Assembly (NCBI GenBank): GCA_018402735.1
Contig: JAGYIF010000002.1
Location: 62,001-126,000, forward strand
Length of the DNA: 64,000 nucleotides
Direction of reading: 5' to 3'
DNA from: Pelagibacteraceae bacterium
GTDB lineage: Bacteria; Pseudomonadota; Alphaproteobacteria; Pelagibacterales; Pelagibacteraceae
Below the pieces are notes generated by a model. The model was not told the origin of the DNA and did not search any database. It saw only the letters and a list, made by a program, of their open reading frames with translations. Within the stretch, counting starts at the first letter, position 1; each line of letters begins with the position of its first letter. Below are positions 14,769-22,899 of this stretch, one piece after another. The position numbers and the translations under genes were made by a program.

Positions 14769-17638
14769 AACCAAAGTCAACATCCGCTGGACTCCGCAAC
14801 GCCACCTTCGGAGCGCCGCTTACTGCCGCCGTCGTCCTCTGCTTCAGCGCTTCTCTCAGCCATGCGGTTGACAACAATTGGATTGGTATCACCAGTTCGG
14901 ATTGGAATGACAAGTCCAACTGGTCGGAAGGCGGCGTGCCGGATACGGACTTTAGTGAAAACGCCGTTGTCTCGACGGTGTCTCCCAACATCGCCACGAT
15001 CACCGAGGACATTTCGTTTACCCCCAATGACATCATTGTAAAAGGCGGTGGCCGGATCGACCACCGCGCTGGTATTGCCGGTACTTTTGGCGGCGCCTGG
15101 ATGTTCGTCGGACAAGACAGCACGCCGAGCGTGTATAACCTCGCGGACACCTCGACGCCGGGAGCCGGCATTACGGGTTTCACCCAAGGATCCGGGTCGC
15201 TCAATGCCACTGGAAATCTGCTGGTAGGCGCCTTTGGTGATGGCCGGACAGGAACAATGCGTGTGAACACCAGCGAAGCTCTCTCGGTTTCCAACGAACT
15301 TTTCGTCGGCGATTCGCTGAACAGTGTGGGCGAATTTAGCCTCGAAAGCGGAACGGTGACGGTGAACAACAATATCACCCTTGGAAGCAACCGGGGTAAC
15401 GGCACACTGACCATCTCCGACGGAACGATTACCAAGACCGGAGGGGGACAATTTCGCGTTGGCCATGACCAGGGCGTAGGCACCTTGGCACAGAGCGGCG
15501 GAACCATCAGCACGAACAGCGAACTCTACATCGGCAACGAAAAAGTCGCATCGGGAACCTACACGCTGAGCGAGACGGGCACGCTCGATGTTGGCAATGA
15601 AGTTGTCGTGGGGCGCGAGAGCGGTGCCGGCATTTTGAACATAAATGGCGGCACGCTCACTACCACAGGTAACGGCAACATGTATGTCGGACGCCGCAAC
15701 GGCACTGGAACCCTGAATCAGACGGCCGGAGCCATATCCGTGAACCGCGAGTTCGGAGTAGGAACGCGTGACGACAACAAGATCGGCATCGGAACCTACG
15801 ACCTGAGCGGAGGCTCATTATCGGCAACGAACAATATCTTCGTTGGAAAAGAACAAGGGGCGTCTGGCACGATGACGATGACCGGTGGCACGATCACCGG
15901 CAGCGACAAGCTCATCATTGGCGACAACGGAGCAAAGGGAGTGGTCACGCAAAACGCCGGAACGGTAGCTGTGCCAAACGAAATTTACATTGGAAATGGT
16001 GCTTCCCAAGCTCCGGTAACGTCGATTCTTGCAAACTCCAACGACGGCCAACTGGAAACGCGCTCCGATTGGGCTCCCGGAACCGTGACGGTCCAGGACA
16101 ACGGAAACTGGAATGTCAGCGTCGGCGAATGGTTTGGTTCGGGTCTGACCACCGCCGTGATCCCGTTTCAGTTGCCTGACTTCGGTGCGGTCGCGAATCC
16201 TTTCACCACCGCTTCCTTTGGAGTAAATCTTTTCCAAAAAGGAGGGGCCACCGTCACCGACCTCGATCTCTACGCGGTAAGAGTCAGTCCTTCTCCGCAG
16301 ATTGACACGACGGATTGGTATAACGGATCCGCAGCCGATCCGAACGCCACGCTCATTCAGGCAAGTTTCCTGACTCCTACAAGCACCACGACAAGCGTCG
16401 GCATAGAGAGCGGGCCTAACAATCTCACGGATGCCACGGGAAATGCGGCCCTGCTTGCTTATCTCAATTCCGCCTACAATGGCGGCGCGGGTGCGGGTAA
16501 GTTTGTCTTTCTACGCGTAAGCTATGGCTCGGACAGCTTCGCCTCTGAAGCGGATTCTTACCAATTCACAACGACAAATGCAGCGAACGAAGGCGACGCA
16601 CCTGTGATCAGCTTCACATCGACCCATACAGCTCTGGCCCCCGATGGAACCTACACCCTCAGTGGGGAAGGCGTGATCGACGTTGGCAACGAAGTCATCG
16701 TGGGACGCGAGAATGGCACAGGCACTTTTAATCTCAATGGCGGCACCGTGAACGCGAGGAAGATCTCGGGTGGAACCGGCAGCGCAACAGTGAACTTCAA
16801 CGGCGGCGTCCTGAAGGCCAAGGTGGATGAGAGTAATTTAATCGAAAACCTCGACGTGGCGAATGTGCAAACCGGCGGACTCAGGATTGACAGCAACGGC
16901 TTCAATGTCAGCACGAGCCAAGTGTTCGCCGGAACCGGAGGCTTAGAGAAATCGGGGGCGGGTCAACTCACCGTCAGTGGCGCGAATACCTACGCAGGAA
17001 CCACAACGGTTGCCGCAGGGGCATTGCGGATCGAGAAAGCCGGGCTGGTTGCTATTATCGATGCCACCACCAGCGCTATTGAGGCTCAATTCACTCCCCA
17101 GCCTGCCCCCGGAGATTATCCAATCCTCCCCGGACCTCTGGCAGGTGCCCAGACCTTCTCTGCAACCGGTTTGGGTGCAAATCAGCTGGCCACATTCAAC
17201 AACCTGAACAGCACCGTGACGGTCACGGGAGAGCCGGACAGCGACCCGTTCGTGACTTGGATAGACAGCTTCACCCCGAATACCCTGCTGCCGGACGAAG
17301 CGTCCAAACTGCCCGGTGCGGACCCTGACAGCGACGGAATCACCAATCTGATGGAATTCGTTCTCGGCGGCAGCCCGGTCGTTTCATCGCAGTCCATCCT
17401 GCCGACAATTGCCACCGTGGGCACGGACCTGGTTCTCAGCTACGCGCGCAGCGATGCGTCCGAATCCGCCACCACCCAGGTCGGCCAATGGAGCACTGAC
17501 TTGACGAACTGGAATGACGTAACTCCCTTGCTCGTTGATGAAAACGGCGCCTTGCCCGACGACATGACCATCACCGTGCCCAAAAGCAATGCGGTGGACG
17601 GCAAGCTGTTCCTGCGTCTGTATGTGGAAACACCCTGA
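14765..17638 (+). CDS. Second autotransporter-associated repeat protein with inserted domain, no PEP-CTERM
   Basis: 957 residues. The leader (MKPKSTSAGLRNATFGAPL) and the first 400 residues parallel the paralogue at 12081, including MYVGRRNGTGTLNQTAG and VNREFGVG(T)RDDNKIG. At about residue 413 (near 16003) the repeats are interrupted by some 210 residues of non-repetitive beta-sandwich-like sequence (SVGEWFGSGLTTAVIPFQL, VNLFQKGGATVTDLDLYAVRV, FVFLRVSYGSDSF), after which they resume at DGTYTLSGEG (near 16642). A standard autotransporter repeat (NTYAGTTTVAAGALRIEKAG) follows. The end has DPDSDGITNLMEFVLGG and a short immunoglobulin-like tail ending LRLYVETP in place of PEP-CTERM, so anchoring or export differs from the paralogue. 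Confidence 0.82.
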   Translation: MKPKSTSAGLRNATFGAPLTAAVVLCFSASLSHAVDNNWIGITSSDWNDKSNWSEGGVPDTDFSENAVVSTVSPNIATITEDISFTPNDIIVKGGGRIDHRAGIAGTFGGAWMFVGQDSTPSVYNLADTSTPGAGITGFTQGSGSLNATGNLLVGAFGDGRTGTMRVNTSEALSVSNELFVGDSLNSVGEFSLESGTVTVNNNITLGSNRGNGTLTISDGTITKTGGGQFRVGHDQGVGTLAQSGGTISTNSELYIGNEKVASGTYTLSETGTLDVGNEVVVGRESGAGILNINGGTLTTTGNGNMYVGRRNGTGTLNQTAGAISVNREFGVGTRDDNKIGIGTYDLSGGSLSATNNIFVGKEQGASGTMTMTGGTITGSDKLIIGDNGAKGVVTQNAGTVAVPNEIYIGNGASQAPVTSILANSNDGQLETRSDWAPGTVTVQDNGNWNVSVGEWFGSGLTTAVIPFQLPDFGAVANPFTTASFGVNLFQKGGATVTDLDLYAVRVSPSPQIDTTDWYNGSAADPNATLIQASFLTPTSTTTSVGIESGPNNLTDATGNAALLAYLNSAYNGGAGAGKFVFLRVSYGSDSFASEADSYQFTTTNAANEGDAPVISFTSTHTALAPDGTYTLSGEGVIDVGNEVIVGRENGTGTFNLNGGTVNARKISGGTGSATVNFNGGVLKAKVDESNLIENLDVANVQTGGLRIDSNGFNVSTSQVFAGTGGLEKSGAGQLTVSGANTYAGTTTVAAGALRIEKAGLVAIIDATTSAIEAQFTPQPAPGDYPILPGPLAGAQTFSATGLGANQLATFNNLNSTVTVTGEPDSDPFVTWIDSFTPNTLLPDEASKLPGADPDSDGITNLMEFVLGGSPVVSSQSILPTIATVGTDLVLSYARSDASESATTQVGQWSTDLTNWNDVTPLLVDENGALPDDMTITVPKSNAVDGKLFLRLYVETP

Positions 17639-17748
17639 ATACCCAACCCAGCATCCCACGATTCCATAGCACCATCATCAATTTCTTGTACATTATTACC
17701 AAGTGTCTATGCGATCCCAGGTGAAATATCACGCACACATCATTACAC

Positions 17749-18573
17749 ATGAAAATATTCACTAATTTTTCCCAATCCAAGATAGCAAACACAGGATTCC
17801 GCCGTGCCATCTACCCACAGCAGAGCTACCGCCCTAACCGACACTCCGGCTTTACCTTGGTCGAGCTATTAGTCGTCATCACCATTATCGCGATTCTCGC
17901 ATCTTTGTCGGTATTCGGCTTCAAACGGCTGCGTGAAAAGGCCGATATGGTAACCACCGTTAAGAGGATCCGGAGTTTATCCGAAGCCAACGTGCTGTAT
18001 GCCACAGATAACAACGGTAGGTATGTCCCCGTCTTTGCCTTCGACGAGGACGGACAGAGTGCCGTAATGTGGCATTACAACCGCGCCTACCTCGAAGCGC
18101 TTATCGGCAACAAGGAAGAATTAGAGGATGCCGAACCCTTCGAAGGTATCGACGGGCTACCCGACGAAGTCCTCGATCCTATCGTCATCCGTGCGAAGAA
18201 AAAATACTGGAGCCGCATCTCCGCGAGCTTTGGCTACAACGGCGAGAATCTCACTGGCGGCGCTTGGGGAGAACCCAATGCCGCCGCCTCACGTACGATT
18301 GCTTCGATGAGCTATCCGGGCGAAACCTGCGCGTTCATTACTGCTACAGACTGGCGGGCCAAACAATCCGGCGGCCTGCTTTGGGAAAGATCCCCCGTCG
18401 AAGGAAAGACCGGTGACGGCAAGATCGCCTACCGTCACCGAGGAAAGGCCGTGGTGGCATACTTCGACGGTCACACTGCACTAATTTCCATCAATGATAT
18501 GAAAGAGATCAACCGCCGTGGAGGTGTCAACAATGTATTCTGGGGTGGTAACCGTAGGAGCAGTGGTCGCTGA
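17749..18573 (+). CDS. GspG/PulG-like pseudopilin
   Basis: 274 residues. The prepilin signal HSGFTLVELLVVITIIAILASLSVF is complete (cleavage after Gly, Glu at +5) but is preceded by an unusually long leader of about 34 residues; no later start is available. The C-terminal domain ends in AYRHRGKAVVAYFDGHTALI and RGGVNNVFWGG, the fold common in verrucomicrobial and planctomycetal pseudopilins and shared with the gene at 58094. The gene follows the two repeat proteins by 111 bases and is probably the end of that cluster. A type II-like export apparatus would be needed for assembly, but no other component is encoded here. Confidence 0.85.
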   Translation: MKIFTNFSQSKIANTGFRRAIYPQQSYRPNRHSGFTLVELLVVITIIAILASLSVFGFKRLREKADMVTTVKRIRSLSEANVLYATDNNGRYVPVFAFDEDGQSAVMWHYNRAYLEALIGNKEELEDAEPFEGIDGLPDEVLDPIVIRAKKKYWSRISASFGYNGENLTGGAWGEPNAAASRTIASMSYPGETCAFITATDWRAKQSGGLLWERSPVEGKTGDGKIAYRHRGKAVVAYFDGHTALISINDMKEINRRGGVNNVFWGGNRRSSGR

Positions 18574-18640
18574 AAACGGCCACCGAACCCGCCTGCCTCT
18601 ATTATGATAGGCATCGGCTCTCGATTATGTTTCGCGCGTT

Positions 18641-19624
18641 TTAGAAATCGAAATCGTCGATATTGTCTTTTGTGAACACGACAGGCTCGCCGAGGATCAG
18701 GCTGTCGCCATCCACCTGAAGCTCGCCGAGTTTCCCCGCGGGGAATGTCTCCGCGCCTTCACGGAGATCGCCTTTCGCGAGGGCTACACCGGCTTGCACG
18801 GCAAGGTAGCCGAGATCCTCGGGGTTCCAGAGCACGATGGCCTGGGTGACGCCTTCCTTAATGTAGGTGCGGTTCTCGCTCGGCAGGCCGAGGCCGACGA
18901 CTTTCACCGCTCCCGTTTTCCCTGCCTGCTTCACCGCCTCCGCCGCGCCGGGGACGGCGGGCGAGCAGACGGCGACGATGGCTTTAAGGTTCGGGTGAGC
19001 GCTGAGGAGGTTGGTGGCTTCCTGCTGAGCCTTGTCCTTCTGGTCGTCACAGGGGCGCACATCGACGAGTTTCATGTTGGGATATTTCTCGGCCTGGCGG
19101 GCTTTGATCGCCTCGATCCAGAGGTTGAGGTTCGCGGAGGTGAGGGTGCCGGTGATGATCGCGAACTGACCCTCCCCACCCATTTGCTCCGCGGCGGTGT
19201 CGATGAGTTTCTCGCCGATGCCCTCAGCCGTGGCCTGGTTTGCGAAAAACGAGCGGGCGTCCTCCTGCGCGTCGGCGTCGTAGGTGACCACCTTGATCCC
19301 CGCTTCCTGCGCCTTGCGCAGCGCGGTGGAGATTGAGTCCTTGTTCTCGCAGGCGGCGACGATCACGTCCAGCCCGTCGGTGATCCAGTTCTCGACAATC
19401 TCGTTCTGCTTCGCGGGATCCGCGCTGATCGGGCCGTCCACGCGGAGGTCGATGTCGAGTTCGGCGGCGGCGGAGCGGGCACCTTTCTCGCAGGTTACGA
19501 AATACTGGTTGCCCTTGCTCTTGAGGAGGAAGCCGACGGTGGTTTTGCCGGCATCCTCAGATTTTTTGCAGGAGGCGAGGGCGAGGAGGGCGGCGGTGAA
19601 AAAGAGGGTTTTACGGAGGGTCAT
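18641..19624 (-). CDS. Sugar-type ABC transporter substrate-binding lipoprotein
   Basis: 327 residues. The lipobox LALASC near residue 19 indicates a lipid-anchored protein. The mature part (TVGFLLKSKGNQYFVTCEKGARSAAAELDI, then LDVIVAACENKDSI and KAIVAVCSPAVPGAAEAV) is the periplasmic-binding-protein type 1 fold of the RbsB/RhaS/LsrB group, so it should bind a monosaccharide or a related small molecule. Its start overlaps the stop of the permease gene by four bases (ATGA), showing an operon. The ATPase expected of such importers is absent nearby. Confidence 0.85.
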   Translation of the reverse strand: MTLRKTLFFTAALLALASCKKSEDAGKTTVGFLLKSKGNQYFVTCEKGARSAAAELDIDLRVDGPISADPAKQNEIVENWITDGLDVIVAACENKDSISTALRKAQEAGIKVVTYDADAQEDARSFFANQATAEGIGEKLIDTAAEQMGGEGQFAIITGTLTSANLNLWIEAIKARQAEKYPNMKLVDVRPCDDQKDKAQQEATNLLSAHPNLKAIVAVCSPAVPGAAEAVKQAGKTGAVKVVGLGLPSENRTYIKEGVTQAIVLWNPEDLGYLAVQAGVALAKGDLREGAETFPAGKLGELQVDGDSLILGEPVVFTKDNIDDFDF

Positions 19625-20655
19625 GGTGGCGTGGGATTCGCGTCAGTCTGTTTGCCCGCGCGGCGCAGGGCGAGCGTTTTTGTCCCGGCGGCAAGGGCGA
19701 GCGCCGTAAGTAACAGCAGGCCTGTTAGCATTCCGGAAAGCTCGCGCGCCACGCTGGAGACTTTTTCACCCATGATCTCGTAATCGGAAATTCGTGTGAG
19801 GCCGTTGTTCAGGATCGCCAGCGCGAGCCAGCCCAGCGCGGTGCCGAGGACATTGCCGCTGCCGCCGAAAATGCTTACCCCGCCCAGCACCACAGCCGTG
19901 ATCGCGAGCAGCTCGTAGCCCGTGCCCGCGTTCGCCCGCGCCTCGCCGAGCCGCGCGACGAGGATCACCGCCGCAAGGCCCGCCGCCGCGCCAGCCAGCA
20001 CATACGCCGTGCCCAAAGTCCGCCCCACCGGCAGCCCCGCGTAGCGCGCGCCCTCCGGCGCGTATCCGATCGCCCGCAGCGACCGCCCGAAGGTCGTGCG
20101 ATGCACCAGAAACCAAACCGCGACACCCACCGCCGCGAGGATACAGGCCTGAATCGGCACTCCCGCGACATCCGAATTTCCCAGCGCGAGGAAGCCCTTG
20201 GAAAAGCCCGAGTAGGATTCCGAGCCTTTCGTCAGCGCCTCCGCAAGCCCGCGGAAAAGCGAGAAAGTCCCGAGCGTCACGATGAGCGGTGGCATTTTGA
20301 AACGGTGGATTAGCCCGGCGTTCAAAGCCCCGCCCAGCGCCCCGCAGCAGACCGCGAGGCAGCCGGCGGAAACCGGATCGAGCCCGAAGCTTTTCACGAG
20401 GATCCCGAACACCACCGCGCACAACCCCATCATCGACCCGACGGAAAGGTCGATGCCACCGCTCAGGATCACCGGCGTCATCACCAGCGCTAGCAGCCCG
20501 ATCTCCACCGAGTGCCGTAGCACGTTCGAGATATTTCCCCCCGCTAGGAAATTCCGCCCCAGTGCCTGGAAGAGGATCACCTCCGCCACAATCACCAGCG
20601 CGAGCACCGTCTCGTGCCGCGCAAAGAGTTTCCGTATTGGAATGCCACGAGTCAT
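19621..20655 (-). CDS. RbsC-like ABC sugar permease
   Basis: 344 residues of mainly hydrophobic sequence with about eight to ten membrane helices. VILSGGIDLSVGSMMGLCAVV and ITAVVLGGVSIFGGSGNVLGT are hallmark segments of the branched-chain/ribose permease family (the second is the coupling region for the ATPase). It forms a homodimer or pairs with a second permease in the inner membrane. The binding-protein gene overlaps its end. No sugar ATPase gene and no second permease lie on either side in this window; the neighbour upstream is a DUF1501 gene with a 65-residue ORF. Confidence 0.88.
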   Translation of the reverse strand: MTRGIPIRKLFARHETVLALVIVAEVILFQALGRNFLAGGNISNVLRHSVEIGLLALVMTPVILSGGIDLSVGSMMGLCAVVFGILVKSFGLDPVSAGCLAVCCGALGGALNAGLIHRFKMPPLIVTLGTFSLFRGLAEALTKGSESYSGFSKGFLALGNSDVAGVPIQACILAAVGVAVWFLVHRTTFGRSLRAIGYAPEGARYAGLPVGRTLGTAYVLAGAAAGLAAVILVARLGEARANAGTGYELLAITAVVLGGVSIFGGSGNVLGTALGWLALAILNNGLTRISDYEIMGEKVSSVARELSGMLTGLLLLTALALAAGTKTLALRRAGKQTDANPTPP

Positions 20656-20801
20656 GGCTGTCTGAAAATGCAGCCGAACCGCGAATCCGGATTCGACAAG
20701 GCAACGACGGGCAAGCGAGCGCGAAGGAAGGCGGATGTTTGAATCCTCCCACGCATTGAGCGGTCTCTTCCCTTAGCTTCCATTCTTCGCTTGAATTTCG
20801 C

Positions 20802-20999
20802 CTATCCGCACGCTTTCCAGACGGCGAGCGCGCCGCAGAGATCGCCGGGGAAGTAGGTGAAGGCCTTTTGGCAGATCACCTCATCGTTCCAGCTTGGCAG
20901 CATCGCGAACGCGTCATGCGAGCCGGAAGCCGGATCGAGCAGCAGCACCTGGCGTGGCGGCATGGTGTGCGGTGCGGCAGAAATCACTTTCGGACTCAT
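20802..20999 (-). CDS. Small hypothetical protein coupled to the DUF1501 gene
   Basis: 65 residues. Its ATG overlaps the DUF1501 stop by four bases (ATGA), consistent with translation as the last gene of that operon. The sequence (PPRQVLLLDPASGSHDAFAMLPSW, then FTYFPGDLCGALAVWKACG) has no signal peptide or known motif. It may instead be the remainder of a longer decayed gene. The 146 bases between it and the permease start hold nothing I recognise. Confidence 0.4.
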   Translation of the reverse strand: MSPKVISAAPHTMPPRQVLLLDPASGSHDAFAMLPSWNDEVICQKAFTYFPGDLCGALAVWKACG

Positions 21000-22414
21000 G
21001 CGAGGATGTCCTTGATGACTTTCGATGGCTCGACGCCGGTGAGCTTGTAGTCGAGGCCTTGGAATTTCTTGGTGAAACGGGCGTGGTCGATGCCGAATCT
21101 CTCAAGCAACGTGGCGTGGAGGTCGCGGACGTGGACGACATCCTCGACGGCGGCGTAACCCAGTTCATCGGTGGCTCCGTGAACGTGGCCACCCTTGATG
21201 CCGGCGCCGGCCATCCAGACGGAGAAGGCCTTGATGTGGTGATCCCGGCCGGTGCCCTGACCCATGGGCGTGCGGCCGAACTCGCCACCCCAGATCACGA
21301 GCGTGTCCTCGAGCATCCCGCGTTGTTTCAAATCCTTCACCAAAGCGGCTGAGGCCTGGTCGGTGAGGAGCGCGGATTTCGGCATCTGCTTGTCGATGTT
21401 GCCATGGTGATCCCAGCCGCGGTGGTAGAGTTGCACGAAACGGACGCCGCGTTCCAGCATGCGGCGGGCGAGCAGGCAGTTCGAGGCGAAGGAGCCGTCG
21501 CCCGCTTCCTTCACGCCGTACATGTCTAGGATGTGCTGGGGCTCGCCTTTCATGTCGGTGAGTTCGGGCACGGAGGACTGCATACGGAAGGCCATTTCGT
21601 ACTGGGCGATGCGGGTCTCGATCTCTGGATCGTAGCGGTGCTCGCGCAACATGCCGTTGAGGCGCTGGACTTCCTCGATGACCTGCCGCTGCGTAGATTG
21701 GCAGACGCCCTCCGGGCTGCCGACGTAGTGGACGGCGTCGCCTTTTGACTGAAACTGCACGCCTTGGAAACGCGACGGCAGGAAGCCGGCGGACCATTGG
21801 CGGGAGGAGATCGGCTGGTCCGGGAAATCGCCCCGCGATACCATGACGACGTATCCGGGCAGGTTCTGCGAGTCCGAGCCGAGGCCGTAGAGCAGCCACG
21901 AACCCATGCTGGGGCGGCCCTTGAGGATAGAGCCGGAGTTCATGAAGGCGTGCGCCGGGTCGTGATTGATCTGCTCGGTGACCATGGAGCGGATCACACA
22001 GATATCGTCCGCGATGGCACCGGTGTAGGGGAAAAGGTCGGAGATCTCGATGCCCGCCTGGCCGTATTTCTTAAAGCCGGTGAAGGAGCCGCGTGCGATG
22101 AGTTTGTGGCCCTGGAGCTGGGCGAGCTGCTGCCCTTTCGTAAAAGATTCCGGAAAAGGCTGGCCGTTGAGCTTGTCCAGCTCCGCCTTCGGGTCGAAGG
22201 ATTCCAGATGAGAAGGCCCGCCGGCCATGCAGAGATGGATCACACGCTTCGCCTTCGCGGGGAAGTGCAGTCCGCCCTGCTCGTGGATGCGCGGGAGGGA
22301 CGCGCCTGCGAACTGCGAGAGCGCGAGACCACCGAGACCGGCGAAGGATTTTTTCAGGAACGTCCGGCGCGACCAGTCGTTCTGGAGGGCGCTGTAGAGG
22401 TGGTGGTTGTTCAT
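20996..22414 (-). CDS. DUF1501 protein with Tat-type signal
   Basis: 472 residues from the ATG of MNNHHLYSALQNDW; a longer frame to 22483 is open but lies inside the preceding gene. SRRTFLKKSFAGLGGLALSQFAGA is a twin-arginine signal. The body has HLCMAGGPSHLESFDPKAEL, SGSILKGRPSMGSWLLYGLG, LYHRGWDHHGN and WGGEFGRTPMGQGTGRDHH, all typical of the DUF1501 sulfatase/alkaline-phosphatase-like fold. These proteins occur beside cytochrome-c/PSD1 proteins in planctomycetes and verrucomicrobia; their reaction is not established. The upstream four-helix-bundle gene overlaps the start by four bases. Confidence 0.88.
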   Translation of the reverse strand: MNNHHLYSALQNDWSRRTFLKKSFAGLGGLALSQFAGASLPRIHEQGGLHFPAKAKRVIHLCMAGGPSHLESFDPKAELDKLNGQPFPESFTKGQQLAQLQGHKLIARGSFTGFKKYGQAGIEISDLFPYTGAIADDICVIRSMVTEQINHDPAHAFMNSGSILKGRPSMGSWLLYGLGSDSQNLPGYVVMVSRGDFPDQPISSRQWSAGFLPSRFQGVQFQSKGDAVHYVGSPEGVCQSTQRQVIEEVQRLNGMLREHRYDPEIETRIAQYEMAFRMQSSVPELTDMKGEPQHILDMYGVKEAGDGSFASNCLLARRMLERGVRFVQLYHRGWDHHGNIDKQMPKSALLTDQASAALVKDLKQRGMLEDTLVIWGGEFGRTPMGQGTGRDHHIKAFSVWMAGAGIKGGHVHGATDELGYAAVEDVVHVRDLHATLLERFGIDHARFTKKFQGLDYKLTGVEPSKVIKDILA

Positions 22415-22842
22415 GGGGAAGAGGAGGGAGGGATGGGGTGAGAGGGAGATGGGGTGATTTTTTGTTGGGGCGGAATCGTCCACGAAGCGGGATCGGAGAT
22501 CATGCGGACGAGCATGCCTAGGATGGCATCGTATTCAGAGTAGATAAACTTGGCTTTTTCGCGTTCGAGATATCCGCATTCCACGGCGAACTGGATCCAA
22601 GTTTGCGTTTCGGCGGCTTCACCTTCCGCATCCGATAGTTTCGCTACAAAGGCAGCGGGATACCTGCGTTTTCTCCAGGCTTCGGTGATGTTCGCGCAAA
22701 CCGATCTCGATGATCGCCGAACCTGATCCGTCAGCGAATACCTCTCTTCTTTGGGAAAATCCTTGCTGAAGCGAAAAATCTCCATCGCAGAAGAAAATCC
22801 CTTTTTAAGGACTTCCAGTTCGGTATGTCGGCTGATTCTCAT
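22411..22842 (-). CDS. Four-helix bundle protein (23S rRNA intervening-sequence protein family)
   Basis: 143 residues, four predicted helices. SSAMEIFRFSKDFPKEERYSLTDQVRRSSRSVCANITEAW is the characteristic helix pair of the S23/IVS family, followed by KLSDAEGEAAETQTWIQFA. The last 18 residues are a proline/serine-rich extension encoded by a purine-pyrimidine-biased tract. The family was first seen inside 23S rRNA intervening sequences, but free-standing copies are common and of unknown function. Here it lies between the cytochrome-c/PSD1 gene and the DUF1501 gene, two genes that normally adjoin, and its stop overlaps the DUF1501 start (ATGA). Imperfect inverted purine/pyrimidine-rich tracts lie on both sides. 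Confidence 0.88.
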   Translation of the reverse strand: MRISRHTELEVLKKGFSSAMEIFRFSKDFPKEERYSLTDQVRRSSRSVCANITEAWRKRRYPAAFVAKLSDAEGEAAETQTWIQFAVECGYLEREKAKFIYSEYDAILGMLVRMISDPASWTIPPQQKITPSPSHPIPPSSSP

Positions 22843-22899
22843 CTTGGTTGCTCATTTTCCATCTCCCCCTCCCCCACTCTCTCCCTCACCCCCTCCTCT

